This document shows positions 49,262 through 64,000 of a stretch of DNA of 64,000 nt, one piece after another. The stretch lies in contig CM050448.1 in the NCBI GenBank assembly GCA_027563935.2, positions 120,950,493-121,014,492 on the forward strand, written 5' to 3'. Both the position numbers and the translations under genes were made by a program. The notes beneath the pieces are model-generated. The model was not told the DNA's origin and searched no databases. It worked only from the letters and a program-made list of their open reading frames with translations. Within the stretch, counting starts at the first letter, position 1. Every line of letters starts with the position of its first letter. The stretch comes from Costus lasius (lineage: Eukaryota; Streptophyta; Magnoliopsida; Zingiberales; Costaceae).

Positions 49262-50342
49262 TCCCTCGGGTGGTTTCCCCGCCCCCACCCCGGCACCCGC
49301 CCCCGCCATCTCTCTTTCCCCTCCTCCTTGTTCTCCAGTTCCTATAGCTGTTATCCCTCCCCCTTTCCTTAGCCCCGACAATCGGCACAACCGTCGCATC
49401 GCTAACCTCCTCCTGATTGGCGCTGCCATAATCGCGGCCGTCCTCCTCCTCTCCTTGACCTACTACACCGTCCTCCGCCGTCGCCGCCGCCGCCAACCAC
49501 GCGCTGCCGCCATCGCAGTAACCGGCGACGATGATGACGCGTCTTTAGGGGACGGGGATCCTGTACACCATGTGTGGTACATCCGGACCGTCGGCCTTGA
49601 CGAATCCACTATCAGTTCCATCACTGTGGCGGAATACCGTACCGGCGATGCCCTCCTTGATGGCGCTTCGAATTGCTCCGTGTGCCTCGGCGAATTCCAT
49701 GACGGGGAGCGCGTCCGTTTGCTCCCAAAGTGCGGCCACGTCTTCCACGTCCCCTGCATCGACACTTGGCTCCGGGCTCATGTCAATTGCCCCCTCTGTC
49801 GGGCTCACGTCGTGGACTCCGATTCTGATTCCGCGCCACCTTCTGCTGATGCTCTCGCCGCTTCTGTTACTATCTCCGGTGGCTCAGTGGAGTCCGATTC
49901 AGATTCTTCTTCTCCTGCGGAGATTCCCCAAATAGGAGTCCCACCAGTGGAGGAGCGGTACGAAGGATTGCATAACGCGATTGGCATAGGGATTCGTGTA
50001 AGCCATTTTGAAGCATATGATTCTCTGCCTGAGAGTTCTTCATCGCGCGAGCAAAGCGCTCTTATTAGGCATGGACTGCCCCCGGTGCGGAGATCAGCTT
50101 CAATGGGCGAACCATTGATGAATTCTATCATTGGCAGGCTTGAGCCAGGACAAAGATTCATTGATAAGGAGGGCGAAGATGCCAGCTTTGGGGAAGAAAG
50201 TGCCCCAACTGGGAATTCCTCCAAAGGAGCTATGGATCAGAGGGGCCAGTCCGATATGAAAAGATCATTGTCTAGCAATGGAATGGGGTTCTTTTTCTCA
50301 AGACATGGGCGGGTTGCCAGAATCCATAGCATGCCTTTGTAA
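49227..50342 (+). CDS. RING-H2 E3 ubiquitin ligase, ATL family
   Basis: Membrane-anchored ubiquitin ligase; ATL proteins often act in defence and stress signalling. Intronless, 371 residues, as usual for ATLs. A Pro-rich N-terminus (15-50) is followed by one membrane segment (about 58-83, [20 protein letters not shown]), a basic stretch RRRRRR, then the family GLD motif (GLDESTI, 123-129). The RING-H2 ligands are Cys150, Cys153, Cys169, His171, His174, Cys177, Cys188 and Cys191, with Pro189 in NCPLC and the Trp in DTWLR, which help contact the E2. The Ser/Asp-rich C-terminal region has no domain. It resembles the ATL52/54-like branch. Confidence 0.94.
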   Translation: MVPYRRILHKVDPSGGFPAPTPAPAPAISLSPPPCSPVPIAVIPPPFLSPDNRHNRRIANLLLIGAAIIAAVLLLSLTYYTVLRRRRRRQPRAAAIAVTGDDDDASLGDGDPVHHVWYIRTVGLDESTISSITVAEYRTGDALLDGASNCSVCLGEFHDGERVRLLPKCGHVFHVPCIDTWLRAHVNCPLCRAHVVDSDSDSAPPSADALAASVTISGGSVESDSDSSSPAEIPQIGVPPVEERYEGLHNAIGIGIRVSHFEAYDSLPESSSSREQSALIRHGLPPVRRSASMGEPLMNSIIGRLEPGQRFIDKEGEDASFGEESAPTGNSSKGAMDQRGQSDMKRSLSSNGMGFFFSRHGRVARIHSMPL

Positions 50343-53300
50343 CATGGCATCTGTTTTGGCTTGAGTTCTCGTATAAGAAGATCTTGAATACAATGAGCAG
50401 TCTGGGGCAAATCGGGAGCTTTGTATTCTGTTGATATGATTATGTATTGTGAGAAAAGTTTCAAAACTGAACTTTTCGCTCCGATGACTCCATTTACAGT
50501 AATGGAAATAAGCATTATCATAGCTTTCAAATAATGCGGATTCATGAATTTGTGAATTTTGTCCTTCTCAGGTAAAGCAATATCTATTTGATCATTGAAG
50601 ATTGCAGAGGAGAACATGGATCTGGTATCTAGTCTATTATGCCTTGTTTGTCTGGTTTTCTCTTTACCTATTCATCTATTCCTTAATGCCCGATGAATGT
50701 GTTACGTTTTATGGTTTGCTGGGCATGTGCAACAGTTTATGCTTGAGATTTGTGTCTCCAGCGAAAATTCTCGCATTGTGATAACCTTACAGAAACAAAT
50801 CAATTTTTTAAACAAATCTATTGTTTATTAGCACCACACAGTTTTGCCCTACGTAGAAACATTCACAGTTGAGAAGTTTGACATTGGGATATTAACCAGC
50901 AGCGTATTACCACATTTGACACCCTGAACATATATTGCTAAATCTACGAGATCTAGCGGTTGCTTGTTCCGTGATCTACTCAGATATGGATCCTACTGTA
51001 GGTTTTGTGTTCTTTAAGTTAATTGTAGAGAAGCTACTAGTGAAAAGCTTGTCTTATTTCGTTGTCAGACTGTGTTAAAACTCTATATCTTATATATTTC
51101 CTCCTTTATGAGTTGGATTTGGTCAAAATCTGACTCCATCCAACCTGTTTTGCATCCATGTTCCTGGAGAGGATTTTCCATTATTCAGCATTTTCTTTTA
51201 TCCTACAAGCTATTTAAAATATATACATATGCTTAAGTTAGATTAGATTGGTGTGCACGCTCAATTATACTTCTTTTACTTGAAAAATATGAAACCTCAA
51301 TAACATAAAAGTTCCATATGAGCTTTTCAATGCTGGCATCACTCTTGATATGCAAAAATAAAGTTGTCATTAACTGATAAGTTGATGTGGAAGAATCTTT
51401 CAAGCAATACATTATTGTATGTTTTAGCAATGCCAATGGCATTGTTTCCAGAAACTGAAAAAAATAAGATACACACCAAATTTTTTTCCAAAACATGCTT
51501 GCATTCTTCTTTTGGCAATTTACCTTCCTTTTCATTGCTCTCAAACTAGGCAATATTGGTACCAGCATAGCTAATTCAGATTTCACGAAGAAATCTTGAT
51601 GCCTTCTTTTCCTTTCTAAGCTATTGGTCACTAATTTAACCATTGCACTTGTTCAAAATGTTATTACTTTGTCTGAGATATTAACCTGTTTGCTCAGATG
51701 CACAGATTTTTAATTCTCTAGTAATACTCATTTGTTCATTTTCATTTATATAAACACTAGATATTGGTTTTGTATCCTCAATAGTATCGTAATATGTTAT
51801 TTGTCTATTTGTCTCATAATATCATATTGGATTCCATTTTTATGCTAATTTGGATGTTGTGACATGTCTAAGATAGCAAGTTGTATAAACTAATGAATTG
51901 ATTAGTTGAGGAGTTTAAAAAGACACTGGAACATTAGTTGAGTTGTCTCTTTGAATGTGCATGGTGTTGCAAAGACTTCAGAGTTCTTGTTTGTTGGTTT
52001 TCATGTCGACTCATCTCCAAATGAAATTTGCAAGATCTTCCTTAAGCCAGTTAATCTGATCACTTAAGCAATCATTAAGAGCTCGAATTCAATAGACACA
52101 AATAAATACTTTGATGCTTAATACCAAAGATAGTGAATATATAGGTGACTTTTATTACGATTAGCTGCTGCTTGCCAGGTTGCAAGCTCAAAAATCTGTT
52201 TTTCTTTGGATAAACCCAGCCTTTGGAGGATGTATTTACTCTTCGCATTCCTAGTGTCAATAAAACTAATTATATAAATGTTGTTTCTAGTTAAATGCTA
52301 GGTAAATGGCCACGTGTAGCCATTCATTTGTGTCTGGATTTTAAACGTTGTATTCTTTTGATCTCCAATTAATAGATTCTTCTAACTTGCCTTTGGCAAA
52401 AATAAAGCTAATTGTATGCACACTGATAATGAATCTTGTCATTTATTGGCCATATGACAGGGACAAGTAAAGTTCCCGTCTTGGCAAGGAAAATCTTGTT
52501 AAATTATTATCATTTGATAAAACATACTCTTTCACATTGTCTTTTAGTGATAGTGCTATGCATTCTCACGAATGCTAATAGTTCATAATTGAATTTCTTT
52601 TGTTCTTTACATGAACTCGAGTTCCATGTCATCGAGTTCCTTATGACATGGTCGCGAATGATAATTGTTGTTAGTCCATTCTACAAGTTATTTCATTTGA
52701 AGTCAAGGTTAGGAAAACAATATTGATCACATGGCCATACCTGACAATATGAGAAAGAGAGATAGGGAGTAGAATGGAAAAGAGATACCAAGAGTGATAA
52801 TTCAAATATTTATTAGTCAAAGCCACCCTTACTATAGATTTGAGTTATACATTTAGGCTTTTAGAAACAAGCCGAATTAAATACAAACCACAAATAAATT
52901 ATCTATTAATGTGTGATTTAATACCCATCACCTCACTAAAACAAAACTTAATTATGACTACAGGTATTTAATATTACTAATATAATATACTTAAATTATT
53001 AATTCCACATCATTCTCCTCCACTAGAAAAGAACTCAATTCCTCAAGTTGAGCACAAATGATATTTTCCTTGACCAAAAGAGAACTCGATGTTGGAGGTG
53101 AGATATGGCTATAAAAATTACGCACATAGATACCAAATACTATAGGGAGGTAACTGCTTACCTCAATGTTCGGGAAAGTAACTTTTGACATCTTCTCTAT
53201 TTATCTCTCCCTCTCTTCCATTGTTGTTAAAAATGCGAGTTGGCTAGCTTGATCCTATGAGTTTGTGTTGCAGCAGTGTGACAAATAAACTCGGTATTAG

Positions 53301-56300
53301 GCTCGATTCTTAAGTCAACTTGGTATAATTGGTTGACTTGAATGAGTTTCTTGAGTTCGCTTAGCCTTTCTACGACTTGCTTTTTATATGTACAAAAAAA
53401 TTCGTTTCCCCTCTTCAGTCCCTTGTACAGGGGAAGCATGCCTTCACCTACACAAGTGAAGCCCACCTCTCACTTGCATTGAACAACAAGTGAATAGTTT
53501 CACAAGAGAAGCTCACTTCTTGCATGATGCTTGCACGACCCTCATCTTCTTGCTCTTGCTCTCGCATCAAGCCTTGGACGGCATTAGAAACTCCATGGCT
53601 TTCCTGTTGAATTTGCACTATACGTTGCCTCCCATGGCTCTCCCATCGAGGCTACAGGACGCCAAAATACTCCTGAGTAGCTCTTTTTTTTAACTTTCAT
53701 GTCGCACATTTAGTTTGCGCAGTTGCATAGCTGGCCTTAGCATCTGCACATCACCATAGTAGTAGTAGTGCACTGACAAAGTAGTGCTACTCCAAAGAAA
53801 TCCAAAGCAACAAGGTTATAAGTATTGTATTATACATATATACTTGTATGTATTGATTCTAATAGAACGACTTTTATGTATGTATAAATTGTATTTTCAT
53901 ATCGTATACAACTTTATCTTTAGTTTTAGGTACAATAATGAATAATGTATAAAATATTAATGTTTATAAAAGTTGTACGGTCTTACAATCCTATACAATC
54001 CAATGCTATAGAGCCTTCCTCATCCTAAGTAGTAAGTTGGATCTCAATCCTAGCAATTTTGCCCTCTTTGACTATGCGAAGGAATAGGATAGAGTCATCA
54101 CTGGTGGAGAGGTCAATGGTGATACCGATGTCAGTGGAAGCATAGGTTATTTGGATATGTAACAATGGGTTTTCAGAACTGACAGGGTCAACATTGAAGG
54201 TATTGACAAACAATGGATTTAGGATACCGACAGGGACAACAGCGGTGGTACGGATGACTATTTGCAATGACAAAAGGTAATTTGCAGTTGTGGCTGGTTT
54301 CATTTGCTATAGAATTGGTGGCCTATTGGCTATTGCACTTGTAGGGGAGGCAATGGCTGGACTTGCTTACCGTGAGGTTGTTGCTTTCAGCAAAATGGGA
54401 ACAAGGAGGGTTTTGGCGGTGACTGTGTTGCTGGCATCAAGAGAGGAGTGGAGGTTAGAATGTATTGTAGAACTTTCTGCATAAGAGAATAGAACGTCAA
54501 GATACGGTGTGGTGCTTGCAATGAGAGTTGTGAAGTTGAAAAATACTTTGTTTTTATTATGTATTTTAAACAATTTTCAATTACTTGTGATATACTTTTG
54601 AAAGATGAGAATATAGTGAAGTGCACTATCCCCTATACTAATGAAAAAATATATTAACATTGTAATAAGATACTCTTGTCTTATTAGCAATACATGTGCA
54701 GTTTGATTTGAGCTAGTACCATTATTGGCATATTGTTGAGTTTCTGAAAGTTTCTTTTGCCCCATAAGCTATATCTACGGTGAGTATATCTGCAAATATC
54801 AATTCTCAATATGACATTGTATGTATTATACATTGTCTTGTATCTGTTGAGGTTTATGATGATTCAGCAGGCTCTGTTTTACTTAAAAAAACACAATACT
54901 TGATTACCTTTTACATTGCATTCTGGAAAATTTATCCTGTTCATATGATTAAAAGATGATGATGAGTTCTTAGATCGCTAAAGTTATCTGAATATTTCAT
55001 CCTGTATATGTTCTTTCAACTTCTGAAATATGAGTCTTACAATCTCATCATTCTTAACTTTTCTCAAAGCCCTGTACACCCTAATAGGTGCAATTTAAGT
55101 GACTAATCTCCATCACTATTTAAGAGCCTCCAATATACTGACGTCATCTTCTAAAAACTCTCGAATGATTCTGTCTATACATGGATAAGGCAAGCTCCAA
55201 TTTTGTTTTAGATGGGCGAATGGATGTAATGCGCTATGGTATTTTCTGAATGTCATCTTCTTCTGACAGTTCTTGGAAGCTATGTGACATAAATTGATTT
55301 GGGTGTTTGTTTGCAAGCTTTGCATGTCTTCTACCAATTACTTTTGACTCAACTTATCCTCACTGCTAAACTTTGTTGGTTTCCTGCCTGAATTTTATGG
55401 GCCTTCCTGTTTTGATTTTAGGTGCATGGACATATTCATATGGCTTTTTCTACTAAATGAAGAGGACCATAAGCGCTACATGTGAAAATGTATGTGCTTT
55501 ACGAGACAATTCAAATATATGGAACTACATGATAGCTGCATTATTCTCTGTTTGCTTTCATTTTAGTGTGAAACGGTGCTCCGTGAATATACTATTTCTA
55601 GATATTCATCAACATCTCCAACCTGCATTAGGGTTTTACAGATTTGTTAACAAGTATGGTGCTTGGTTTATTCTAATTAATTATGATTTGCAGTACCGTA
55701 TTTGTCAGTTCACCTGCTGTAATTTTCTATTTATGCTGCAAATATTTGGTTTTGCTGGAAATATTTGTAATTAACTAGAATATTCAACCTCCAATATTTG
55801 GTTTTGTGTGTGGCCTTTGTTACTTGGTTGGTATGATCTACGTTATCCATCTGATGTATTAGTTTTTTAGCCTCTTTATCTGAGAAGTCAGGACACCCTG
55901 CGTTGATTTCCTCAGTATTGTTGAAACTCCTTTTAACACTGGAGTTTAGGAAATCCGAGTGGCCTTGAATTCAAAATCTTATGATCGATAATAAAAGAAT
56001 CTTGAAAGTGAAATATTCATTTTTTATCGTTATTGTATCCTACCCAAAATGTGCTATTTCTTTTCTGTTTTCACCTGCACTTTACATGGAGTCTCATTTG
56101 GCGGTCTATCAAAATTTTTTCTTGCACTGCAGAGAAAAAAGATTTATCTTTCATGAAGAGAAGAAAATCTCTTCTCTAAATGGTCTTTAAAAAAAAATAT
56201 TGTTATTTGAATGTGGGTGCCTATATAACCTCTTCTCAAGGGTTGGAGAAAGAAATAGTACTACGTCATAGTTGTGCCAATCTGAAAATTTTGGTTTTCT

Positions 56301-57487
56301 TTTCTTGGAATTAGGCTGGGTTTTGTTTTTTTAAATGTTATTTTGTACAAATAGAAATGTTTGATTAGCTTTGAGTATTGAGGTTAAATAGAGAGACTAC
56401 TAAAGTGTGAAAATAGAGGGAACATGTACTCTTGAATTGCTCAATATCTTCTTTTTATTTTCTTTTCTAAAACCATGTTCAGTTCATGTTTTCCTCTCGC
56501 TCCTGTTTTTTCCTCATGTGAATTATAACATATTAAATCGTTCACTATACTGTAATGGTTAAATAATATCTATCCCCTTAAATCTTAATATACCCATGGT
56601 TAGATACTGCAATACTTGTTCTGGATGAATCCTTAGCAATAACCTTTTTGCTGTAGCACTTCCATCTCTGAAAGCCATGTTATATAAGATTCATACAGGA
56701 CCCCCTCATGTTATATATATTTTTTTTATCTGACCCACAATGTAATCCGCAGACACGACGTACGAAGCTCCTTGGCAGTGACATTCACATGACGGGCGTT
56801 CTACAGTAATTGTTTCTCATTTTGCTGTTTGAATTGTTTCTACCCGCACATGCACCCAGAATCGCAGAAGGAAGGTAACCCTCTCTCTCTTTCTCAAAGA
56901 CACGAGACATGGGAATCTCTGTCGAACAATAATGACTTAGCCAAGCTTTAAGCTACTTTTTCTCCATTAGAAAGATCCCTGCTTTCCCTTTTCTGTCGAA
57001 TTTTTTTGGATCCTCGATCATATTTCAATTTATTGTCTATATCAAAGTAAGCTACTCCACATATAGCACAAAAAAAGCAAGCTATTCCAAATTTCCAGTA
57101 TGCAGATCATGGAATCTAACCTCTCCCATCTCTTCATCTTTGACTGCTAGCTAGCTAGCTGCAGTAGCTACTGAAACAATCCAACCCCTCCCATCTCTTC
57201 ATCCTTTTCATGGTCCTATCAACGCAAGAAAACATCTCTTCCCTAAATTTTCTGCCTTTTCATAGCACAGAAAGGAATACAATGCTTGCCGCCCTTGTCG
57301 CAAGTGCTGACCTATCCATAGTTAACTTCATGTACTATAATATTGTGTATATGTATATCAGTATATAGATATATGGCCTTCGCGCACATACATCAGCTAA
57401 TTGGGAATTAAAGTTGCATATGATAAGTACAGTAGATATTACAGGTGAGAGAGATTAATTAGTTGTACTTGTTAGATTACAACTAAA
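50343..57487. other. Large intergenic region
   Basis: About 7.1 kb without a recognisable gene. The first 300 bases should hold the ATL 3' UTR. Open frames at 51233-51643 (-, 136 codons), 54025-54303 (-) and 55457-55774 (+) lack any motif I know and have AT-driven composition. CTCCCATCTCTTCATC repeats at about 57123 and 57186. The end carries the 3' flank of the bHLH gene. Confidence 0.4.
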
Positions 57488-58735
57488 CTAGGTGGTGATG
57501 TGGCACTCACCAGCCTCCTCCTGAATCGTGCAAACCAGCTTATGGACTGCAGTTGCAATGTCATCCACTGACGTCAGTGGACAACCGTCTTCCACCTGCA
57601 GTCATCATCAAAATTGAGGATTAAAATCAGTGAGTTTTATATGTTCGTTGAATTGCTCCAACTGCTCAAAGCATGCGCACAAGCACACATTGATTGATAC
57701 CTTCAGGCTGAAAGAGCAGAAGGCCGTTTCGTCCACGGTGGTCACGTTGACATGGAGAATCGTCAGCCGCAGATTCTGCAAGCCCACCACCATTTTCAGC
57801 AGTTGCTTCGGCTGCCGCCGGGAGAGCACCTTCAGGTTCGCGTGGCTCTCCACCATTGTCACCTCTATGTCCGCCACTGCCGGCCGCCTCTCCTGCACCG
57901 CTGCTCCTCCAGCGATGTTGCCTCCGTCGCCGTCACCGGCACCATTTGTATTGCTTGTGCTCTGCGAAGAAGCGGTCGTGGAGTACTGTGGAAACGTGAA
58001 GAAATCTGCGAACGGAGCCGCATCTACACCTTGTACGATCCGCTTACGAGCCTCGAGCGATTGAACCAGCTGCTCCAGCTCCTTCACGAAATTAATTGCC
58101 CCACCTATAATCGATGCTTGGTCGCCCTGTCGCGTAATTAAAGTAAGCTTATAGCTCACAACTTTCATCATCTCTTCATGAGAGAGAGAGAAAGAGAGAG
58201 TATTAAACAATGCTCTTTAATCTGCTAATTGTTTTGAACAGATGGCGTGGATTAATTTAGCAGCAATTAGTAATTTATCTGATTGACTTAGTATCGCATA
58301 CTCGTCTGGTTAATCAGTGGGTGCGGCCTAAATAATGTTCAACTAAATGGACATTAATTATATGAAATGCGTAAATGGCATAGAAAGAAAGAAAGAAAGA
58401 GGAAGACAAACCCTTTGAGCATAGGAGGCCGGCATGAGGGAGCGGAGCACGGCGAGGTACTCATTCATCTGCTTCCTTCGGTTGCGCTCGACGGCGATGT
58501 GGGTCATCCGCTGGTTCTCCACCTCCTCCTGGTTCTTCAAAATTCTCCCGCGCCGTCGCTTCCTCCGCCCCGCATTGCGGCCTTCCTCCGGCGGAGATGT
58601 CGAGTACTCATCAACCCTCTCCACCTGCACGGAGGTGCAAGCGGCGGAGTCCAAATTCCACGCCGCGCCTCCCAAGTTGTACGACTCCTTCATGACGAGG
58701 AGGTCTCGTGAGAACACTACGGCCTCTAGCGCCAT
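57488..58735 (-). CDS. bHLH transcription factor, subgroup Ia (bHLH94/96/70-like, related to SPCH/MUTE/FAMA)
   Basis: Nuclear E-box-binding factor of the plant subgroup that includes the stomatal-lineage regulators. Minus-strand exons 58735-58412, 58126-57701 and 57595-57488 join to 285 residues. The bHLH region covers about residues 77-130: basic part [20 protein letters not shown] with the His79/Glu83/Arg87 E-box triad, loop and second helix [20 protein letters not shown]. The intron after SYAQR and the exact [10 protein letters not shown] junction are hallmarks of this subgroup. The C-terminal part from about 185 ([19 protein letters not shown]..) is the ACT-like dimerisation domain. Lack of the SPCH MAPK-target region and the overall length favour the bHLH94/96 branch over SPCH or FAMA. 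Confidence 0.93.
57564..57581. other. 18-bp perfect palindrome with TGACGTCA core in bHLH exon 3
   Basis: TCCACTGACGTCAGTGGA is its own reverse complement and contains the bZIP/TGA-factor core TGACGTCA. It lies inside coding sequence for PLTSVDD of the bHLH protein. Confidence 0.8.
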
Positions 58736-61700
58736 ACGCAATATTAATTAATTACTGCGCTGCCTTGATGGAACAAAAGCTCGGATCTGTGCACGCGGTG
58801 TGAGGGCCGAGCCGAGCTCACCTTTCCTCCCTTGCTCGCTCGCTGTGGAGAGGGAAAGTTACAGATTGGGTGGGGGCTTTTGAAGGCTTCACTGAAAACA
58901 AGAAGAAGACAACATCATTTCCATATGCGGCCAAGAGGGATTAGGGACACAGGTAACATGGTGAGGCTGAGTCTTTTTGTTAGGCTAGAGTGTTTATAAT
59001 TGATCTCGTGTCTTTGCTTTGTCTGTGATTGGTCCGCTGCCAATGCTCAAATGTTTAGAGAAACGAAGGCTGTCATGCAGCAGCAGTATACATGTAGCTA
59101 GGAGTGAGGAACTCTACGTACATGGCTAGGGCTGAAGGTGAAATCCAAATGGAGGCAAATAGTGAGAGAGAAAGAGGAAGACAGGCATTTATTTACTGCC
59201 GCTGAATTAACCACAACTCGATCCTGCAATCATCTGCCATCAAGGCTCAACTTTTTGCTGGATCTCTGTCCATCTGCTCGGGTCAAACATAACTTATTAT
59301 GTTTTCTGCAAATTTAAATCTTTTGAGGTTTGCTTGCTTTCTCTTTGTTTTTTTTTACTTTCATTTATTCAGCTGCTAATTAAAACAAGGACACTGCAAG
59401 ATCAAATATTCAAATGCATGTACTTCATAATTATAATTAAAACATCCTTCTATTCAATATGCAAAATTCTTTCTACACTGCAGAAAATTCTTTGGAAAAT
59501 AATTAATTATAATAATATAAAAAAAATTACGCTGCTTTAATTTTTTTGTCTGATGTTTCAATTTGCACCCTCGCCGCGCCAGCGCTCGTCGTCTCCTCCT
59601 CGAGCTTGTTTGATGAGGACAAGGTGTGGGGAAAAAAACGTGTCCGTACGATGGAATCACGTGACGAGTGTTGGGGAGCGTGCAAGGAAGCAGACAATTA
59701 CGGTTGCACAGTGGCTGCAAATTGGTTAGGGGAAGATTTCAGTGGGCCCCGGGCCCACTGTACAAATTTTTTTACTTTTTTACTTTTTTACTTCTGGTGT
59801 GATCTTTTCCTGAGGAAGTTTAAGTCTCTAAAGATTTCGTTAATATTATAGGATTAAAAAAAATCCTTATTTAACTAATTTTTATTATCTAATAATCTGA
59901 TTTCTGAAGAATTTTCTTCTAGGGAAAAAAAGTGCGATAGATGTGTCCTAGGGATTGGCAAAGAGCATTTATTGATCCTTAAATATGAAAAGGTCGTAGA
60001 AGCATTGATTGAGTTGGCAGGCCATGCACTTAACATAAGAGGTTCAGTCAGCTGTATTTTGTATTTTTGTTTGTCCAACTATGTATCACACAAACAATAA
60101 AGAGGAGTATAAATGATAAAAGAGAGATTTAGTGTGATACTATAATTGCTAATATGATACTATAAGTCGATAATATAAATATCATTTAGAATGATCTTAC
60201 AAATTACAATAACAACTACTATACCTAAATTTAGAGATGACAACAAAACTAATCGCAGAAAAACCCAACTCCTTAGTAATATATGTACGGAGTGTAAGTG
60301 ATGAGGGTGGTGCATAGGCGGCAAGATGGGTGGCACTAGCGACAAGATTAAGATTAAAATTTTATTATTTTAGTTAAAGATAAAATTATAAATTTTTTAA
60401 ATAGTGTGAGTTTGGGATGAGTAATGTAAAACTCATACCCAATCTTAGTTTAGGATCTATAAGTTAAGTTTTACTCAAATCTGATCCAATTTTCGGTCAA
60501 CTTGGTATTCCCAAATCAAATGGAGATAAATTTTTTTTGTCATCTCTACACCTCATGTATTTGTGAAATTAATTATGCCTATGATAATCTTAATTAATCA
60601 TACGGTCTAAAATATAAACAATCGTCTTATGTATGTAGATAAAATTAATAAAATGAGAAAAAAAATAAGCATGAAAAGTATTCATGTAATATTCATATAT
60701 GTTATTAATAATTATTACTATATTTATAACTAAAGTTAAATAATAATATATAGTTCCCAAATAATTAATTTTGCATAATAATAATATCAAAATTTTACTA
60801 ATTTATTTTTGGGTCATTGCATAGGAATATTTTCTTAAATGGAAAAGAATAACATTATATTCTTTTAATACATTATAAAAGGCAAGGATATATTTTTTTT
60901 TTAAAAGGCAAGGATATTACCACAGATATCTACAACATATGAAATCATTAACATGATAAATTATTTTTTAATTTTTAGAGTCCGGAAAGAACTAAAAGTA
61001 CAAATATATATATATATATATATATTAAAAAAAGCAAGCGATGCCTTGCCAACCAATCATGTACATGGAATCCATGCACATAAAGGAGATAAATGAACCA
61101 TCTTTACATAAAAATTCCTTTCTCCAAAAGTGGACCACTCTTATCATAAACCCTTAGTCCCTACAAGAGAATCTCTCTCTATATATAAAAAAAAAATGAA
61201 ACTCAAAATATGTTATATATAATAATCATGAAAGGAATTTGAATGGTTTATGTCTAAAAAGAAAACTGATTATTTTTTTTTCTTTGATTTGAATTCATGG
61301 CGTCTCCCATAATTTGAAAGATTTTGCTATAAAAATTAAAAAAAGCAACTATAATTTTGAGCTCCAAGATTTTGCTTTTACGAATCCATAGATCACAAAA
61401 TCCACTCCATGCACGGTGATGGTAGATTGTTACTGAGTTCTGCATGCTATGTTTCCTCTGTGACATAGGAATGGAAGCAAGAGGAGAGGAGGGCGAAGCA
61501 AGGTAAAAGGAGGCTACTACGATGGCAGCTTTGGTAGAGCGATGGCCTACGGTGTACTGATTCTCTAAGGCCATGGACATAATGCCTTCTATCTCTGCTT
61601 AGCATAAACTCGATCATAAGGAAGGCATTCCCACGAGATTCCTCCACCTCCCTTACACCACACCCTTGGCCCATGGGGAGACTAGGAGTCTTCTTTAAGA

Positions 61701-61764
61701 GCTCTGTGGCCTCTATTGGCTCACAGGCCTTTTACTTGCCACGACGAGATTGATTCACCCTAAC
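58736..61764. other. bHLH upstream region and AT-rich spacer
   Basis: 58736-59300 should hold the bHLH leader and promoter. 59550-59760 is a more GC-rich island with a 101-codon plus-strand frame that I do not recognise. 60100-61250 is very AT-rich and includes a (TA)n tract at about 61005-61025. 61440-61680 has minus-strand frames without known motifs. The last 80 bases should contain the glucosidase promoter or leader. Confidence 0.4.

Positions 61765-64000
<2,236 letters not shown>

Noticed and set aside
51233..51643. 136-codon minus-strand frame downstream of the ATL gene
   Set aside because: No recognisable motif, AT-driven residue composition and no splice partners found; may be chance or a decayed fragment.
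54025..54303. 92-codon minus-strand frame
   Set aside because: Reads smoothly but matches no family I know, and neighbouring sequence gives no supporting exons.
61254..61674. Two overlapping minus-strand frames upstream of the glucosidase gene
   Set aside because: No known domain; likely chance frames in the promoter-side spacer.

Overview
This is a gene-containing piece of a plant nuclear chromosome. Several genes have multiple introns with canonical GT..AG ends, the proteins are land-plant families (plastid type II DAHP synthase, mitochondrial small HSP, HD-Zip I, phytocyanin, ATL RING-H2, stomatal-type bHLH), and plant LTR and LINE retroelements fill the gaps. Exons are GC-rich with high third-position GC and introns and spacers are very AT-rich, which fits a monocot. 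A non-grass monocot is my guess; I cannot name the species.

Layout. 92-3097 (+): 3-deoxy-D-arabino-heptulosonate-7-phosphate synthase, five exons, first step of the shikimate pathway. 4410-5150 (+): mitochondrial small heat-shock protein with a heat-shock-element cluster upstream. 5781-7170: solo LTR with a 5-bp target duplication. 8342-10663 (+): 14-3-3 protein, four exons. 11834-12500 (-): histone H3.3, four coding exons, with a probable 2.1-kb leader intron reaching about 14618. 16227-17275 (-): HD-Zip class I transcription factor. 18885-20669: a second solo LTR of another family. 20675-30778: about 10 kb with no recognisable gene, holding a foldback DNA element at 28573-29150. 30779-35062: a gag-only (non-autonomous) LTR retrotransposon whose 3' LTR is cut short 272 bp from the stop codon of the next gene. 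35334-39148 (-): plastid 2-oxoglutarate/malate translocator (DiT1), four exons. 40729-41895: Harbinger-like element carrying an internal 85-bp minisatellite. 42161-42729 (-): phytocyanin (blue copper protein). About 43815-48055: a decayed Ty3/gypsy pol fragment split by a 5'-truncated L1-type LINE. 49227-50342 (+): intronless ATL-type RING-H2 ubiquitin ligase with overlapping upstream ORFs. 50343-57487: about 7 kb without a recognisable gene. 57488-58735 (-): subgroup Ia bHLH factor. 61765 to the window end (+): 5' part of a family-5 glucan 1,3-beta-glucosidase with a fascin-like insert.

The host genes have unrelated jobs and do not form a cluster or pathway. The transposable elements are the most structured non-genic content: two complete solo LTRs with exact target duplications, a young TR-GAG element, a LINE nested in a gypsy relic, and two inverted-repeat DNA elements. 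I did not find a clearly new biological system. The most unusual signals are an in-frame, stop-free intron in the mitochondrial small HSP gene, upstream ORFs in two regulatory genes, and paired TGACGTCA motifs kept in diverged LTRs.
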